Source: UBA349 sp964444115
GTDB taxonomy: Archaea; Methanobacteriota; Methanobacteria; Methanobacteriales; Methanobacteriaceae
Direction: 5' to 3'
Assembly: GCA_964444115.1 (NCBI GenBank)
Contig: CAYUFT010000048.1
Coordinates: 1 to 15,387, forward strand
Length of the DNA: 15,387 nucleotides
A program made the position numbers and the translations under genes. The notes below the pieces were generated by a model. That model did not search any database. It was not told the DNA's origin and saw nothing but the letters and a program-made list of their open reading frames with translations. Each line of letters begins with the position of its first letter. Position 1 is the first letter of the stretch. Shown here in pieces: positions 6,596 through 13,622 of the stretch.

Positions 6596-8110
6596 ATGAA
6601 TCCTCTGGACATGATGGTTGTTGATTTTAATGCGGAATATTTAGGAATTCCCCGACTTAGTTTAATGGAAAATGCAGGCAAGGCCCTGGCCTATGAAATA
6701 TCTAAGATAAATATTGGGAAAAAGGTTGTTATTTTCACAGGGTCTGGAGGAAATGGTGGGGATGGTTTTGTCGCCACCAGACATCTTTTAAACATGGGAT
6801 TTAAAGTTAAATTAGTTCTATTGACTCATCCTTCAAAAATAAATTCTAAAGAATCTATTCAAAATTGGAATGTTCTGGAAAATATGAAGCCTTACTTATC
6901 TTATTTAGAGATTGAAATTTGCACTGATTCCTCTCAAATTGATTCTGGGTTGTTGTGTGGGGATGAAGATGTTTTAGTAGATGCTATTTTGGGAACCGGC
7001 ATTAACGGAGTTATTAGGGAACCTTTTAGATCTTCTATAAATCTTATAAATAAGTCTAATTCAACTGTAATTTCTGTTGATGTTCCTAGTGGTATGAATC
7101 CTTTGAATGGGGATGTAGATGATATTTCAGTTGATGCAGATTATACAGTGAGTTTTCACAGGGTAAAAACCGGTCTCAAAGGATCAGAATCTACATCTTC
7201 AAAAATAGGAAAATTAATTGTTTGTGATATTGGAATTCCCAAAGAAGCAGAAATATTTTTAGGTGGCGGTGATCTTTTAAGGCTAAAATCAAGAGATTTC
7301 AATGCACATAAAGGGGCTAATGGACGTTTATTAATTGTGGGTGGGAGCAAAGAATACACTGGAGCACCCGCCCTAGCCGGCCTAGCAGCACTTTCCGCGG
7401 GGGCAGATTTAGTTACCATTATCTGTCCAGACAGTGCAGCTATCCCTATCAAATCATATTCTCCTGATTTAATTGTAAAAAACCTCCCTGGAGATTATAT
7501 TAATCCAGAAATGCTGAAACCAATTTTAGAATTATCTAAAAAAGTTGACTGTGTATTAGTGGGTTGCGGTGCTGGTGACAAAGAAGAGACTAAAATCGCT
7601 TTAAATTTATTGGCCAAAAAATTTGGTGAACTTAAAAAACCCCTGGTAATGGATGCTGATGCTTTAAAACTGGTTGATAAAGATTTAGTGAAAAATCAAG
7701 AGAATTTAATCATAACTCCACATATGGGTGAATTTAAAGCTTTTTTCCAAGAAGAATCACCTATTATTCTTTTTGATATTAAAGAAAAAATATCTGCTTT
7801 CCAATCTCTTTCTCAACAAATTAAAGGAACTATTTTACTCAAAGGAAAACTGGACATGATATTTAATGGGAGGAAATTTAGATTGAATAAAACTGGAAGT
7901 CCAGGAATGACGGTGGGCGGAACTGGAGATTGCTTGGCAGGGTTAGTTGCAGCAATATATTCTCAAGGCCATTCTGCATGGGATTCAGCTTGCTTAGGGG
8001 CTTTTATTAATGGCCGGGCCGGTGAACTGGCTCAAAATAAATTGGGATATAATTTCAGTGCTTCTAAAATGATTGAATTTTTAAGTGAAGCTATGAAACA
8101 TGATTTTTAA
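6596..8110 (+). CDS. nnr: Bifunctional NAD(P)H-hydrate epimerase / ADP-dependent NAD(P)H-hydrate dehydratase
   Basis: Repairs NADH and NADPH damaged by hydration: the N-terminal domain interconverts R and S hydrates and the C-terminal domain dehydrates the S form using ADP. 504 residues, normal for the fused enzyme. The epimerase (YjeF_N) half, residues about 1-220, shows SLMENAG (22-28), the phosphate-binding loop GSGGNGGDGF (49-58), DAILGTG (129-135) and VDVPSG (161-166). The ribokinase-like dehydratase half, about 225-500, shows HKGANGRLLIVGGS (238-251), MDADAL (352-357), ITPHMGEF (373-380) and GGTGDCLAG (441-449), with the likely catalytic Asp445. The ATG at 6596 is preceded by a weak GTGAT (6588-6592) three bases away, the same spacing as at argG, and MNPLDMM is a typical family N-terminus. 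It stands alone, divergent from the potassium channel gene and convergent with the BofA-like gene. Confidence 0.95.
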   Translation: MNPLDMMVVDFNAEYLGIPRLSLMENAGKALAYEISKINIGKKVVIFTGSGGNGGDGFVATRHLLNMGFKVKLVLLTHPSKINSKESIQNWNVLENMKPYLSYLEIEICTDSSQIDSGLLCGDEDVLVDAILGTGINGVIREPFRSSINLINKSNSTVISVDVPSGMNPLNGDVDDISVDADYTVSFHRVKTGLKGSESTSSKIGKLIVCDIGIPKEAEIFLGGGDLLRLKSRDFNAHKGANGRLLIVGGSKEYTGAPALAGLAALSAGADLVTIICPDSAAIPIKSYSPDLIVKNLPGDYINPEMLKPILELSKKVDCVLVGCGAGDKEETKIALNLLAKKFGELKKPLVMDADALKLVDKDLVKNQENLIITPHMGEFKAFFQEESPIILFDIKEKISAFQSLSQQIKGTILLKGKLDMIFNGRKFRLNKTGSPGMTVGGTGDCLAGLVAAIYSQGHSAWDSACLGAFINGRAGELAQNKLGYNFSASKMIEFLSEAMKHDF

Positions 8111-8169
8111 TTAATATGGTTTGATTTTTTGGTGCAATAACTCTTATAAAGGTATAATGATAAATTCAA

Positions 8170-8439
8170 TCAATAAAGGCCCATTGATTTGGCTATAACT
8201 AAAACACCAACTCCAATTATTCCTCCAAAGCCAGCTACCAGGACAGTCAATAGATTTATTGGTATTTTAACAATGGGTAATAGATTTACTACAAAAAGAA
8301 ATATAATTCCCAGAATCATATTAAAAATTATTGTTAACCCAGCTCTTCCTAATTTAAGGAGCATTCTAATTCCAAATAATCCTAAAACGATTATAAATGT
8401 TCCTATAACAATTAATGTCATTATATCGAGGATTTCCAT
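8170..8439 (-). CDS. BofA-like small membrane protein
   Basis: 89 residues, almost entirely hydrophobic, with probable membrane segments at about 6-27, 33-56 and 62-84. The pattern MLLKLGRAGLTIIFNMILG, then VNLLPIVKIPINLLTVLVAGFGGIIGVGVLV (residues 26-80), matches the pro-sigmaK processing inhibitor BofA family, where the N-x-x-P-I-x-I-N-x-x-T-x-x-x-x-G-x-x-G core is conserved. In Bacillus, BofA restrains the SpoIVFB protease; archaea lack sigmaK and sporulation, so the archaeal members must do something else and the name should not be read as a function. The ATG at 8439 has GTGGAG six or seven bases upstream. No operon partner: the neighbours are convergent nnr and, 365 bases away, same-strand argG. 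Confidence 0.75.
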   Translation of the reverse strand: MEILDIMTLIVIGTFIIVLGLFGIRMLLKLGRAGLTIIFNMILGIIFLFVVNLLPIVKIPINLLTVLVAGFGGIIGVGVLVIAKSMGLY

Positions 8440-8804
8440 CTAAATACTCCACTAGTGTTTTAAATTATGAGTTTAATAAATTCTAATTAGTTAATTAAAT
8501 TATATAAAGATTATCTAAACTTAATTTAAAATCAAAGTTAATTAAAGATTTATTTATTAAAAATACTAATTTGAATTATAATGAATTTTTGTTTAAATAT
8601 ATTCTAGCAATATAAAAATCAATAATGTCTGGAATGGAGTGGGTGATTAGTATTAATTAATATCAATCAATATCATGTTAAATTAATCTAGTATCAATTA
8701 AAATCAGTTAAAAATTAAATCTAAGAGTTTTGATGGAAACAATCAATCAATTAATTAAACTAAAAAAAAATTTAAAAAAATAAATTAAATTAATTATTTA
8801 AAAT
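8440..8804. other. AT-rich spacer between argG and the BofA-like gene
   Basis: 365 bases without a credible ORF. It should hold the BofA-like gene's promoter and the argG terminator (both read on the minus strand). Short ATCAATCAAT-type direct repeats occur at about 8661-8674 and 8741-8752. A small GC-richer patch (about 8625-8650) follows a TATA-like GTTTAAATATATTC on the plus strand at 8591-8604. Nothing else is recognisable. Confidence 0.5.
8762..8780 (-). terminator. Oligo-T terminator after argG
   Basis: On the minus strand there are runs of seven T (8780-8774) and nine T (8770-8762) separated by three A, 25 bases past the argG stop. This is typical of archaeal oligo-T termination. Confidence 0.6.
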
Positions 8805-9986
8805 TTATTCTTCTTTACATATCTTGTTATAAAGAGCAGCTTGTAGTGCATAGTTTTTTACCATACCTACCATTTCGCGCTGATCCATACTTTTATCCTC
8901 AAAAGATACGGTATCTTGCTGATAAAGGCTGAAGGGTGAGGTTCTTCCTACAATACGCATACTACCTTTATGTAATCTAATTTTTACAATTCCAGTAACT
9001 CTGCGCTGCATATGATCAATCATCTGATCTAGATCTTCTCTTAGTGGGTCATGCCAGGTTCCATTATAAACTAACTCGGAGTAAGTACTACTAATTGTTT
9101 CTGCAAATTTTAATTCGCTTCGAGTTAATGTAATCTGTTCTAATGCCTTATGAGTATTTAAAATTAAAAAAGCGCCAGGAGTTTCGTAGATTTCTCTGCT
9201 TTTGAGCCCTATAATTCGATCTTCAATGATATCGACTCGGCCGATTCCATGGATTCCTGCTATCTGATTAAATTTGTTAATTATTTCCAGTGCATCCCGT
9301 TTTTCCTGGTCAATGGCCACGGGAACTCCCTTTTCAAATTCTATTTCTATTATCTGAGCGTCTTCGGGTGCATCTGCACTGGATCTGGTCCAGCTAAAAG
9401 CATCTTCAGGAGGTTCTACCATAGGGTCTTCTAAAACGTCTCCTTCAATAGCTCGGCCCCATAGATTTTCATCAATACTGTAGAGCTTATCTGAAGGTAG
9501 GGGAATTCCACAAGATTTTGCATATTCTACTTCTTCAGTTCTGGTGAGATTTAGTTCTCGAATAGGAGCAATAACTTTACAATCAGATAATGAACGGATT
9601 ATGGCTTCAAAACGGAATTGATCATTTCCTTTACCAGTGCACCCATGAGCTATGGCAGTTGCACCTTCTTTTTTGGCCAGTTCCACGATTTTCATAGCGA
9701 TTAAGGGTCTTGCCAGAGCAGTACTCAAGGGGTAACCTTCATAAATAGCATTGGCTTTTATAGCCTTAAAAATGAAATCATTGGCAAATTCTTCCTGTGC
9801 ATCGATGGTATAATGTTTACTACTTCCCATACCATTAGCTACTGACGCAGGCCGTTCAATTTCTTCTCGAGGCTGGCCCACATCTACACATGCCGTAATA
9901 ACTTCCATATCGTATTTTTCTTCCAGTAGTTTGATGCAAACGGACGTGTCTAGGCCGCCACTGAATGCGAGAACAACTTTTTCCAT
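8805..9986 (-). CDS. argG: Argininosuccinate synthase
   Basis: Joins citrulline and aspartate using ATP (released as AMP and pyrophosphate) to form argininosuccinate, the penultimate step of arginine synthesis; cytoplasmic and usually a homotetramer. 393 residues, the normal length. The ATP PP-loop AFSGGLDTS is at residues 7-15. EGYPLSTALARPLI (83-96), AHGCTGKGNDQFRFE (113-127) and, further on, YSIDENLWGRAIEGD are family signatures for substrate binding. The start is firm: AGGTGAT lies three bases before the ATG at 9986. The gene diverges from an AstE/aspartoacylase-type gene, and no other arginine genes are visible in the window. A 351-base spacer upstream must carry its promoter; AAATATTTATTAAAT on the minus strand at about 10065-10051 is a possible TATA region. 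Confidence 0.98.
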   Translation of the reverse strand: MEKVVLAFSGGLDTSVCIKLLEEKYDMEVITACVDVGQPREEIERPASVANGMGSSKHYTIDAQEEFANDFIFKAIKANAIYEGYPLSTALARPLIAMKIVELAKKEGATAIAHGCTGKGNDQFRFEAIIRSLSDCKVIAPIRELNLTRTEEVEYAKSCGIPLPSDKLYSIDENLWGRAIEGDVLEDPMVEPPEDAFSWTRSSADAPEDAQIIEIEFEKGVPVAIDQEKRDALEIINKFNQIAGIHGIGRVDIIEDRIIGLKSREIYETPGAFLILNTHKALEQITLTRSELKFAETISSTYSELVYNGTWHDPLREDLDQMIDHMQRRVTGIVKIRLHKGSMRIVGRTSPFSLYQQDTVSFEDKSMDQREMVGMVKNYALQAALYNKICKEE

Positions 9987-10337
9987 TTTATCACCTAATA
10001 AGTTTTTTTTATTGATTATTCTGATTTGAAATAAGAATTAGACTATCGAATTATTTAATAAATATTTGAAGAATTTTTTAAAGTTCTTTAGTTCAATTAT
10101 CTATAATAGAATTTGTATAATATAATAATTAATATCTAATTTATTTAAATTAAACTAATAGTTTTAAGCTCAAATTTATTTATAAGGATATCTAACAATA
10201 CTATGAACTTATTTATATCTATTATTTTAATCTAATTTGAATAGATAATAATACTTGGATAATATTTGGACTAAAATCATAGTTTTTATAAGAAATAATA
10301 AAGTAATAATCAGTTAAACTTATTGCGAAGTGATGGA
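9987..10337. other. Divergent spacer between argG and the AstE-like gene
   Basis: 351 bases of very AT-rich sequence with promoters for both flanking genes and no credible ORF. An imperfect inverted repeat AAGAA/TTCTT lies at about 10068-10087. TATTTATAAGG near 10178-10188 and TTTTTATAAG at 10283-10292 are TATA-like on the plus strand. I see no match to a known arginine operator, though I would not expect to recognise an archaeal one by eye. Confidence 0.5.
10283..10292 (+). promoter_or_regulatory. Candidate TATA box for the AstE-like gene
   Basis: TTTTTATAAG lies about 50 bases before the preferred ATG at 10338. A start site 25-30 bases downstream would leave a leader of about 20 bases containing the GTGAT ribosome binding site. 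The call rests on position and composition only. Confidence 0.4.
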
Positions 10338-11084
10338 ATGGTATTTGCACAGACTAAAAGAGATATAAGTGGAAAAATAAGCTTAATATCTACTCAAGCC
10401 AAGGGCAACATTGAGGATAACAATATTCTCAAAAAGGACATTCCTTCTAGTATCAGTAGCAAAATTTTACTTAAAATTGCAAAAAAAGGAACTCCTTTAG
10501 TTCAATTAGGTAATGGCACTCCTAAAATAATGCTGATTGCTGGGGTGCATGGTAATGAACTTCCTCCTCAAATTGGATTGCTAAAACTTATTGAAAGTTT
10601 AAGAAATTCCAGATTAAATGGTACGGTTTATATAATTCCCTTTGCTGCTCCGGCCGCTTCTATGAATAATAGTCGCTGGTTTGATGGACTTGATTTAAAT
10701 AGGGCCTGTTCAAATGAAGGATCTATAACCTATAAAATATTAGAATTGATTCAGGAACTTGAAGTAGATTCTGTGGCGGATTTTCATTCTACCAAGATTG
10801 GCAGCAACCCTGGAAGGGAAAGTGTTTTCTGCACTAAAAACCCTTGCTGTGAGAGTTTTGAAATTGGACAATTTATTACTAAAAGAACTTCTTCTGAATT
10901 AATATGTTATAATGAGGCAGGCACAATGTACCACGGTGCACTGGAGGATGAATGTAATATTAGGGGCATAGCCGCAGTAACCTGTGAAGTTGTATCTGAA
11001 AATGGCCAAGTAACTCCTGGAAGTACGCAAAAATCTTTAATACAGATGGAATCTTACTTAAAATACTTTAAAATTATTGATTAA
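10338..11084 (+). CDS. Succinylglutamate desuccinylase/aspartoacylase (AstE/AspA) family zinc hydrolase
   Basis: 248 residues of the M14-like AstE/AspA family, which removes acyl groups from N-acyl amino acids or acts on related amides. Family marks are IAGVHGNELPPQIGL (68-82) with zinc ligands His71 and Glu74, GLDLNRA (117-123) with the carboxylate-binding Asn-Arg pair, DFHST (148-152) with the third zinc ligand His150, and TCEVVSENG (215-223) with the likely catalytic Glu217. The N-terminal 50 residues are not conserved in my recollection. The frame opens at a TTG (10323), but ATG at 10338 has GTGAT exactly three bases before it, the spacing used by argG, so I choose it. Divergent from argG, which hints at but does not prove a link to arginine or N-acyl amino acid metabolism. 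The substrate cannot be called from sequence. Confidence 0.82.
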   Translation: MVFAQTKRDISGKISLISTQAKGNIEDNNILKKDIPSSISSKILLKIAKKGTPLVQLGNGTPKIMLIAGVHGNELPPQIGLLKLIESLRNSRLNGTVYIIPFAAPAASMNNSRWFDGLDLNRACSNEGSITYKILELIQELEVDSVADFHSTKIGSNPGRESVFCTKNPCCESFEIGQFITKRTSSELICYNEAGTMYHGALEDECNIRGIAAVTCEVVSENGQVTPGSTQKSLIQMESYLKYFKIID

Positions 11085-11291
11085 AATTGAATGGTAAAAT
11101 AAACTAGTGTATTATTAGAGATACTTTTATAAGTTTTAGTGAGTATCAATAACAAACCATAACTAAAAATAATAGGGACTTCACATATCATTTATTCGAC
11201 ATTATTCCTAGATTAAACGGGTAATCATCCTATTCTTCAATATTTTATTAAAATAATAAATTAATCAAAATTATAATTTGGAAGTAACTAA

Positions 11292-11963
11292 ATGTCATCT
11301 TATAAAAAACACGCCATTTTTGCCATTATATTGACTTTACCTTTTTTTCCAAATGTTTTTTCTCTGGCACTGGCCTTAATTGCAGCATCATTCCCGGACT
11401 TTGATCACAAAGTTAAAAAGAAAAATATTACTCTGCTGTTTATTATAGGGACCATACTCACTTTAATTTTGTATATTTTTAAATTGCCTTATTTGTTAGG
11501 CATAATTTTAATTACGCTTGCACTAATATTTTATTTATCAGAACACCGCGGATTTACTCATTCTTTATTGGGTATAGTTTTACTTTCGATTATTTTAACG
11601 GTATTAGTTATTTCATCTTACTTTTTCTTCTTTGGTTTGGGAATCAATGAACAAGGTACTCTAGCAGTAATTTTAATATTATTGGGATCATTATCGATTA
11701 ATAGAAATATAATGCTTCCTTTTATATTTATAGGAGTTTTAGGAGTTTTATTAACTCCTTTTCCTCACCCAAATCTGTATAATGTCATGGGTGCTTTTTT
11801 CTTGGGCTTTATTAGCCATGTTATTCTAGATTCTTATACTCCCCATGGTGTAGAGTTTTTCCGACCTTTCTATACAAAAAGACTTAAAAAAGGCTTTGGA
11901 ATTTCTTTAATTATTTTATGGATTTTAGGAGCTTCTTATTATGTGTTTAACTTTATTTTATGA
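11292..11963 (+). CDS. YdjM-type metal-dependent hydrolase-like membrane protein
   Basis: 223 residues with about six hydrophobic segments (roughly 8-34, 46-61, 64-82, 92-116, 124-134/138-154 and 203-222). Conserved His/Asp motifs sit at the membrane edges: FPDFDH (34-39), EHRGFTHS (84-91) and FISHVILDSYTPHG (173-186). These are the signature of the YdjM family of membrane proteins, labelled metal-dependent hydrolases; E. coli YdjM belongs to the LexA regulon. The catalytic activity of the family is, to my knowledge, undefined, so the hydrolase label is based on homology only. The ATG at 11292 has only a weak GGAAG upstream, and no better in-frame start exists. A single gene, 207 bases after the AstE-like gene and 268 bases before ehbA. 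No LexA-type regulator is visible nearby. Confidence 0.8.
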   Translation: MSSYKKHAIFAIILTLPFFPNVFSLALALIAASFPDFDHKVKKKNITLLFIIGTILTLILYIFKLPYLLGIILITLALIFYLSEHRGFTHSLLGIVLLSIILTVLVISSYFFFFGLGINEQGTLAVILILLGSLSINRNIMLPFIFIGVLGVLLTPFPHPNLYNVMGAFFLGFISHVILDSYTPHGVEFFRPFYTKRLKKGFGISLIILWILGASYYVFNFIL

Positions 11964-12106
11964 ATTGCTTTTTATTAATTACTAAAATAAGCATTTTATT
12001 TTTAATATTTGCTTATAATTTTATATTGTATCATTTATTTGATTCAAATTTGAGCATTTATTTATTGGTAAAATTGACTTTATAGTCCTTTTAAAATTTA
12101 ATATAG

Positions 12107-12120
12107 AAACATTTATATTA
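12107..12120 (+). promoter_or_regulatory. Candidate BRE/TATA for the ehb operon
   Basis: GAAAC followed by ATTTATATTA resembles an archaeal BRE plus TATA box, giving a start near 12140-12145 and a leader of about 90 bases before ehbA. A second TATA-like TCTATATATG at 12143-12152 would start near 12175. Which is used cannot be told by eye. Confidence 0.38.
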
Positions 12121-12171
12121 TCATAAATAATCATGTTAATTATCTATATATGTCATTCATATTTATCATGG

Positions 12172-12189
12172 TGATGAAATTAATCATCA
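12172..12189. promoter_or_regulatory. Inverted repeat in the ehbA leader, candidate operator
   Basis: TGATGAAATTAATCATCA has perfect 6-base arms (TGATGA/TCATCA) around a 6-base AT spacer. It lies 43 bases before the ehbA start, at or just after the likely transcription starts. That is where a repressor or a leader structure could act. No binding protein can be named. Confidence 0.3.
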
Positions 12190-12231
12190 ACATTTATTGA
12201 CGATAATTAGAAACTTAGGAGTTAACTCAAG

Positions 12232-12543
12232 ATGTTTATCACTAGAATTTTTTATGGAATAGCTTATTTCGTTGTTTTAATCTATGAAATAATTAAAGCC
12301 ATATTGGATGTCACCTTAAGAACAGTAAATGGGGATGTAGAACCAGTAATTATGGAAATTGAAACTGTGCTGGAGAGGCCAATTTCTCAAACTATTCTGG
12401 CTAATAGCATTACTCTTACTCCTGGAACTTTATCTATTGATCTTGATTCTGAAAAAAGAATATTAAAAGTTGCTACTATTGTTAAAAGAGATAAAGAAGC
12501 AGTAATTCCTTTTGAACCATATATAAAAGGAATGCTAGAGTAA
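12232..12543 (+). CDS. ehbA: Energy-converting hydrogenase B subunit A (MrpE/MnhE-like)
   Basis: 103 residues: an N-terminal membrane segment (about 5-28, FYGIAYFVVLIYEIIKAIL), then a cytoplasmic domain with ERPISQTILANSITLTPGTLSID (48-70), the hallmark of the MrpE/MnhE family. In Ehb this subunit belongs to the antiporter-like membrane arm that couples ion flow to ferredoxin reduction by H2 for anabolic CO2 fixation. It is shorter than typical bacterial MnhE (about 160 residues), as expected for EhbA, which lacks extra N-terminal helices. AGGAG (12217-12221) lies ten bases before the ATG. The identity as ehbA rather than mnhE rests on the following gene order. Unusually, 314 non-coding bases separate it from ehbB. 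Confidence 0.88.
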   Translation: MFITRIFYGIAYFVVLIYEIIKAILDVTLRTVNGDVEPVIMEIETVLERPISQTILANSITLTPGTLSIDLDSEKRILKVATIVKRDKEAVIPFEPYIKGMLE

Positions 12544-12857
12544 TTTCATGATTAAATTATAATGAAAATACAATTTAAGTTTAATAAATGATCTGGATTT
12601 TTAATAAAATACTTATCATCAATAAAATTTCACTTATTGCTTTGCAAACAATAAAAAACAGCATAATAATCGTATAATAATAGTATTAACAACTTAATAA
12701 CTGACAACAAACATAACCTGAGAATTTAAATTCTAAGTAAACTCAGTGAATCTATTTAAAGCTTTGAAAATGCTTTAATTAATCTTAAATTAATTAAATA
12801 TTAACCATATTTTAAAAAAATAATAGCGATAATCAAGCTGCAGGAAAGGGATGTTTA
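12544..12857. other. Gap inside the ehb cluster, between ehbA and ehbB
   Basis: 314 AT-rich bases with no credible ORF, while all later ehb genes are overlapping or a few bases apart. It contains a perfect 14-bp palindrome AGAATTTAAATTCT at 12721-12734, itself within a CTGAG/CTCAG pair (12718-12722 and 12742-12746). It also holds TATA-like patches (TATTTAAAG near 12753; ATTAAATATTAA near 12793). It may hold a second promoter for ehbB onward. No oligo-T terminator longer than five T follows ehbA. Confidence 0.5.
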
Positions 12858-13115
12858 ATGGACATATTATTAATTTCGGAATATATTCTTATGGCTTCTC
12901 TGGCCATTTTTGCTATTGCTTCAGTTAGAATTGCTACCAGAAAGACAACTGGAATGGGTCTGGTAGGAGTGTCTGGCTTGAGTATAGCTGTGGCTACAAT
13001 TTTAATATTGATTCAAGACATTTATGGCATTGCATTTTGTAAAGATATTGCCTATGCGCTGGTTGTATTGGGTCCAGTTGGAACCATTGCTTTTGCTAGT
13101 GTTTTGAGGGGATGA
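12858..13115 (+). CDS. ehbB: Energy-converting hydrogenase B subunit B (MrpF/MnhF-like)
   Basis: 85 residues with three membrane segments (about 3-24, 33-53, 62-82), the size and topology of MrpF/MnhF antiporter subunits. The stretch SVRIATRKTTGMGLVGVSGLSIAVATILILIQD sits where MrpF has its loop and second helix, and the C-terminus AYALVVLGPVGTIAFASVLRG resembles the conserved MrpF end. A purine-rich GGAAAGGGATG (12843-12853) precedes the ATG. It is followed four bases later by ehbC, so the two are surely co-transcribed. The assignment relies on order E-F-G-B-C-D of Mrp-type modules as well as on sequence. Confidence 0.85.
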   Translation: MDILLISEYILMASLAIFAIASVRIATRKTTGMGLVGVSGLSIAVATILILIQDIYGIAFCKDIAYALVVLGPVGTIAFASVLRG

Positions 13116-13119
13116 TAGA

Positions 13120-13395
13120 ATGTTGGACGCACTTACACTTATCAGATCAGCAATTTTTATCATTGCATCAATTTTAGTACTATTAACTGCAATTGGTATC
13201 TTAAGATTTAAGGATGACTTGGATAGGGTCGTTTACGCTAGAATACATATTCTTGGATTGGCAGATATGGGCTGCATCATAGCACTATTTGCTCTGTATG
13301 ATCCTCTTTTAGGAGCAACTTACTTTATTCTAGCACCTTTTGCATCACATGCTATTGCTAATGCCTACTATTATGGAGAGGAAACCCATGATTGA
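13120..13395 (+). CDS. ehbC: Energy-converting hydrogenase B subunit C (MrpG/MnhG-like)
   Basis: 91 residues, three membrane segments (about 7-28, 44-61, 63-83). IGILRFKDDLDRVVYARIHILGLADMGCIIAL (25-56) is the MrpG/MnhG pattern G-x-L-R-F-x-D-x-x-x-R-x-H/A-x. It begins four bases after the ehbB stop, with GAGGGGATGA (13105-13114) in the end of ehbB as ribosome binding site. Its last eight bases (ATGATTGA) are the start of ehbD, an arrangement that suggests translational coupling. Confidence 0.88.
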   Translation: MLDALTLIRSAIFIIASILVLLTAIGILRFKDDLDRVVYARIHILGLADMGCIIALFALYDPLLGATYFILAPFASHAIANAYYYGEETHD

Positions 13396-13621
13396 ATATA
13401 TTTTAATGATAGTGGCTGTTTTAGGAGCATTGCTGGCTTTAATGCAGAAAGATCTCTTAAAAGCAGCTATTTTAACTGGAATACCTGGTGCTGCTATAGC
13501 TTTCCTTTACCAATTTTTATTAGCTCCTGATGTAGCCCTTACTCAGGCCATTGTTGGTTCGGCGATAATTCCAGTATTTTTTGCCCTAGCAGCTTATAAA
13601 ACCCGGAGAATGGAGGAATAA
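13388..13621 (+). CDS. ehbD: Energy-converting hydrogenase B subunit D (MbhD/DUF4040-like, MrpB-related)
   Basis: 77 residues from ATG at 13388, with three membrane segments (about 2-20, 26-42, 50-68). MQKDLLKAAILTGIPGAAIAFLYQFLLAPDVALTQAIVGSAI is the DUF4040/MbhD signature shared with the N-terminal part of MrpA/MrpB-type modules: polar QKDLL, then APDVALTQA. The open frame extends upstream to 13340, but that stretch is the shadow of ehbC; the ATG at 13388 has GGAGAGG six bases before it and matches the family N-terminus. Overlaps ehbC by eight bases and is followed one base later by ehbE. Confidence 0.88.
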   Translation: MIEYILMIVAVLGALLALMQKDLLKAAILTGIPGAAIAFLYQFLLAPDVALTQAIVGSAIIPVFFALAAYKTRRMEE

Positions 13622-13622
13622 T

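Noticed and set aside
8168..8189. AATCAAT / ATTGATT inverted repeat (8-base loop) at the end of the BofA-like gene as a hairpin terminator
   Set aside because: The stem is AT-only apart from one pair per arm and no T-run follows on either strand at the right distance; archaeal termination would not need it.
8640..8760. ATCAATCAAT-type repeats as a CRISPR remnant or origin repeats
   Set aside because: Copies are under 12 bases, irregularly spaced and low in complexity; they are not distinct from the AT-rich background.
12168..12231. GTGATGA at 12171-12177 as the C box of a C/D-box guide RNA
   Set aside because: No CTGA D or D' box follows within about 60 bases, so the rest of the C/D architecture is missing.
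13340..13387. Upstream extension of ehbD to 13340
   Set aside because: It lies wholly within ehbC, has no ribosome binding site and is not family-like; ATG at 13388 has GGAGAGG and matches the DUF4040 start.
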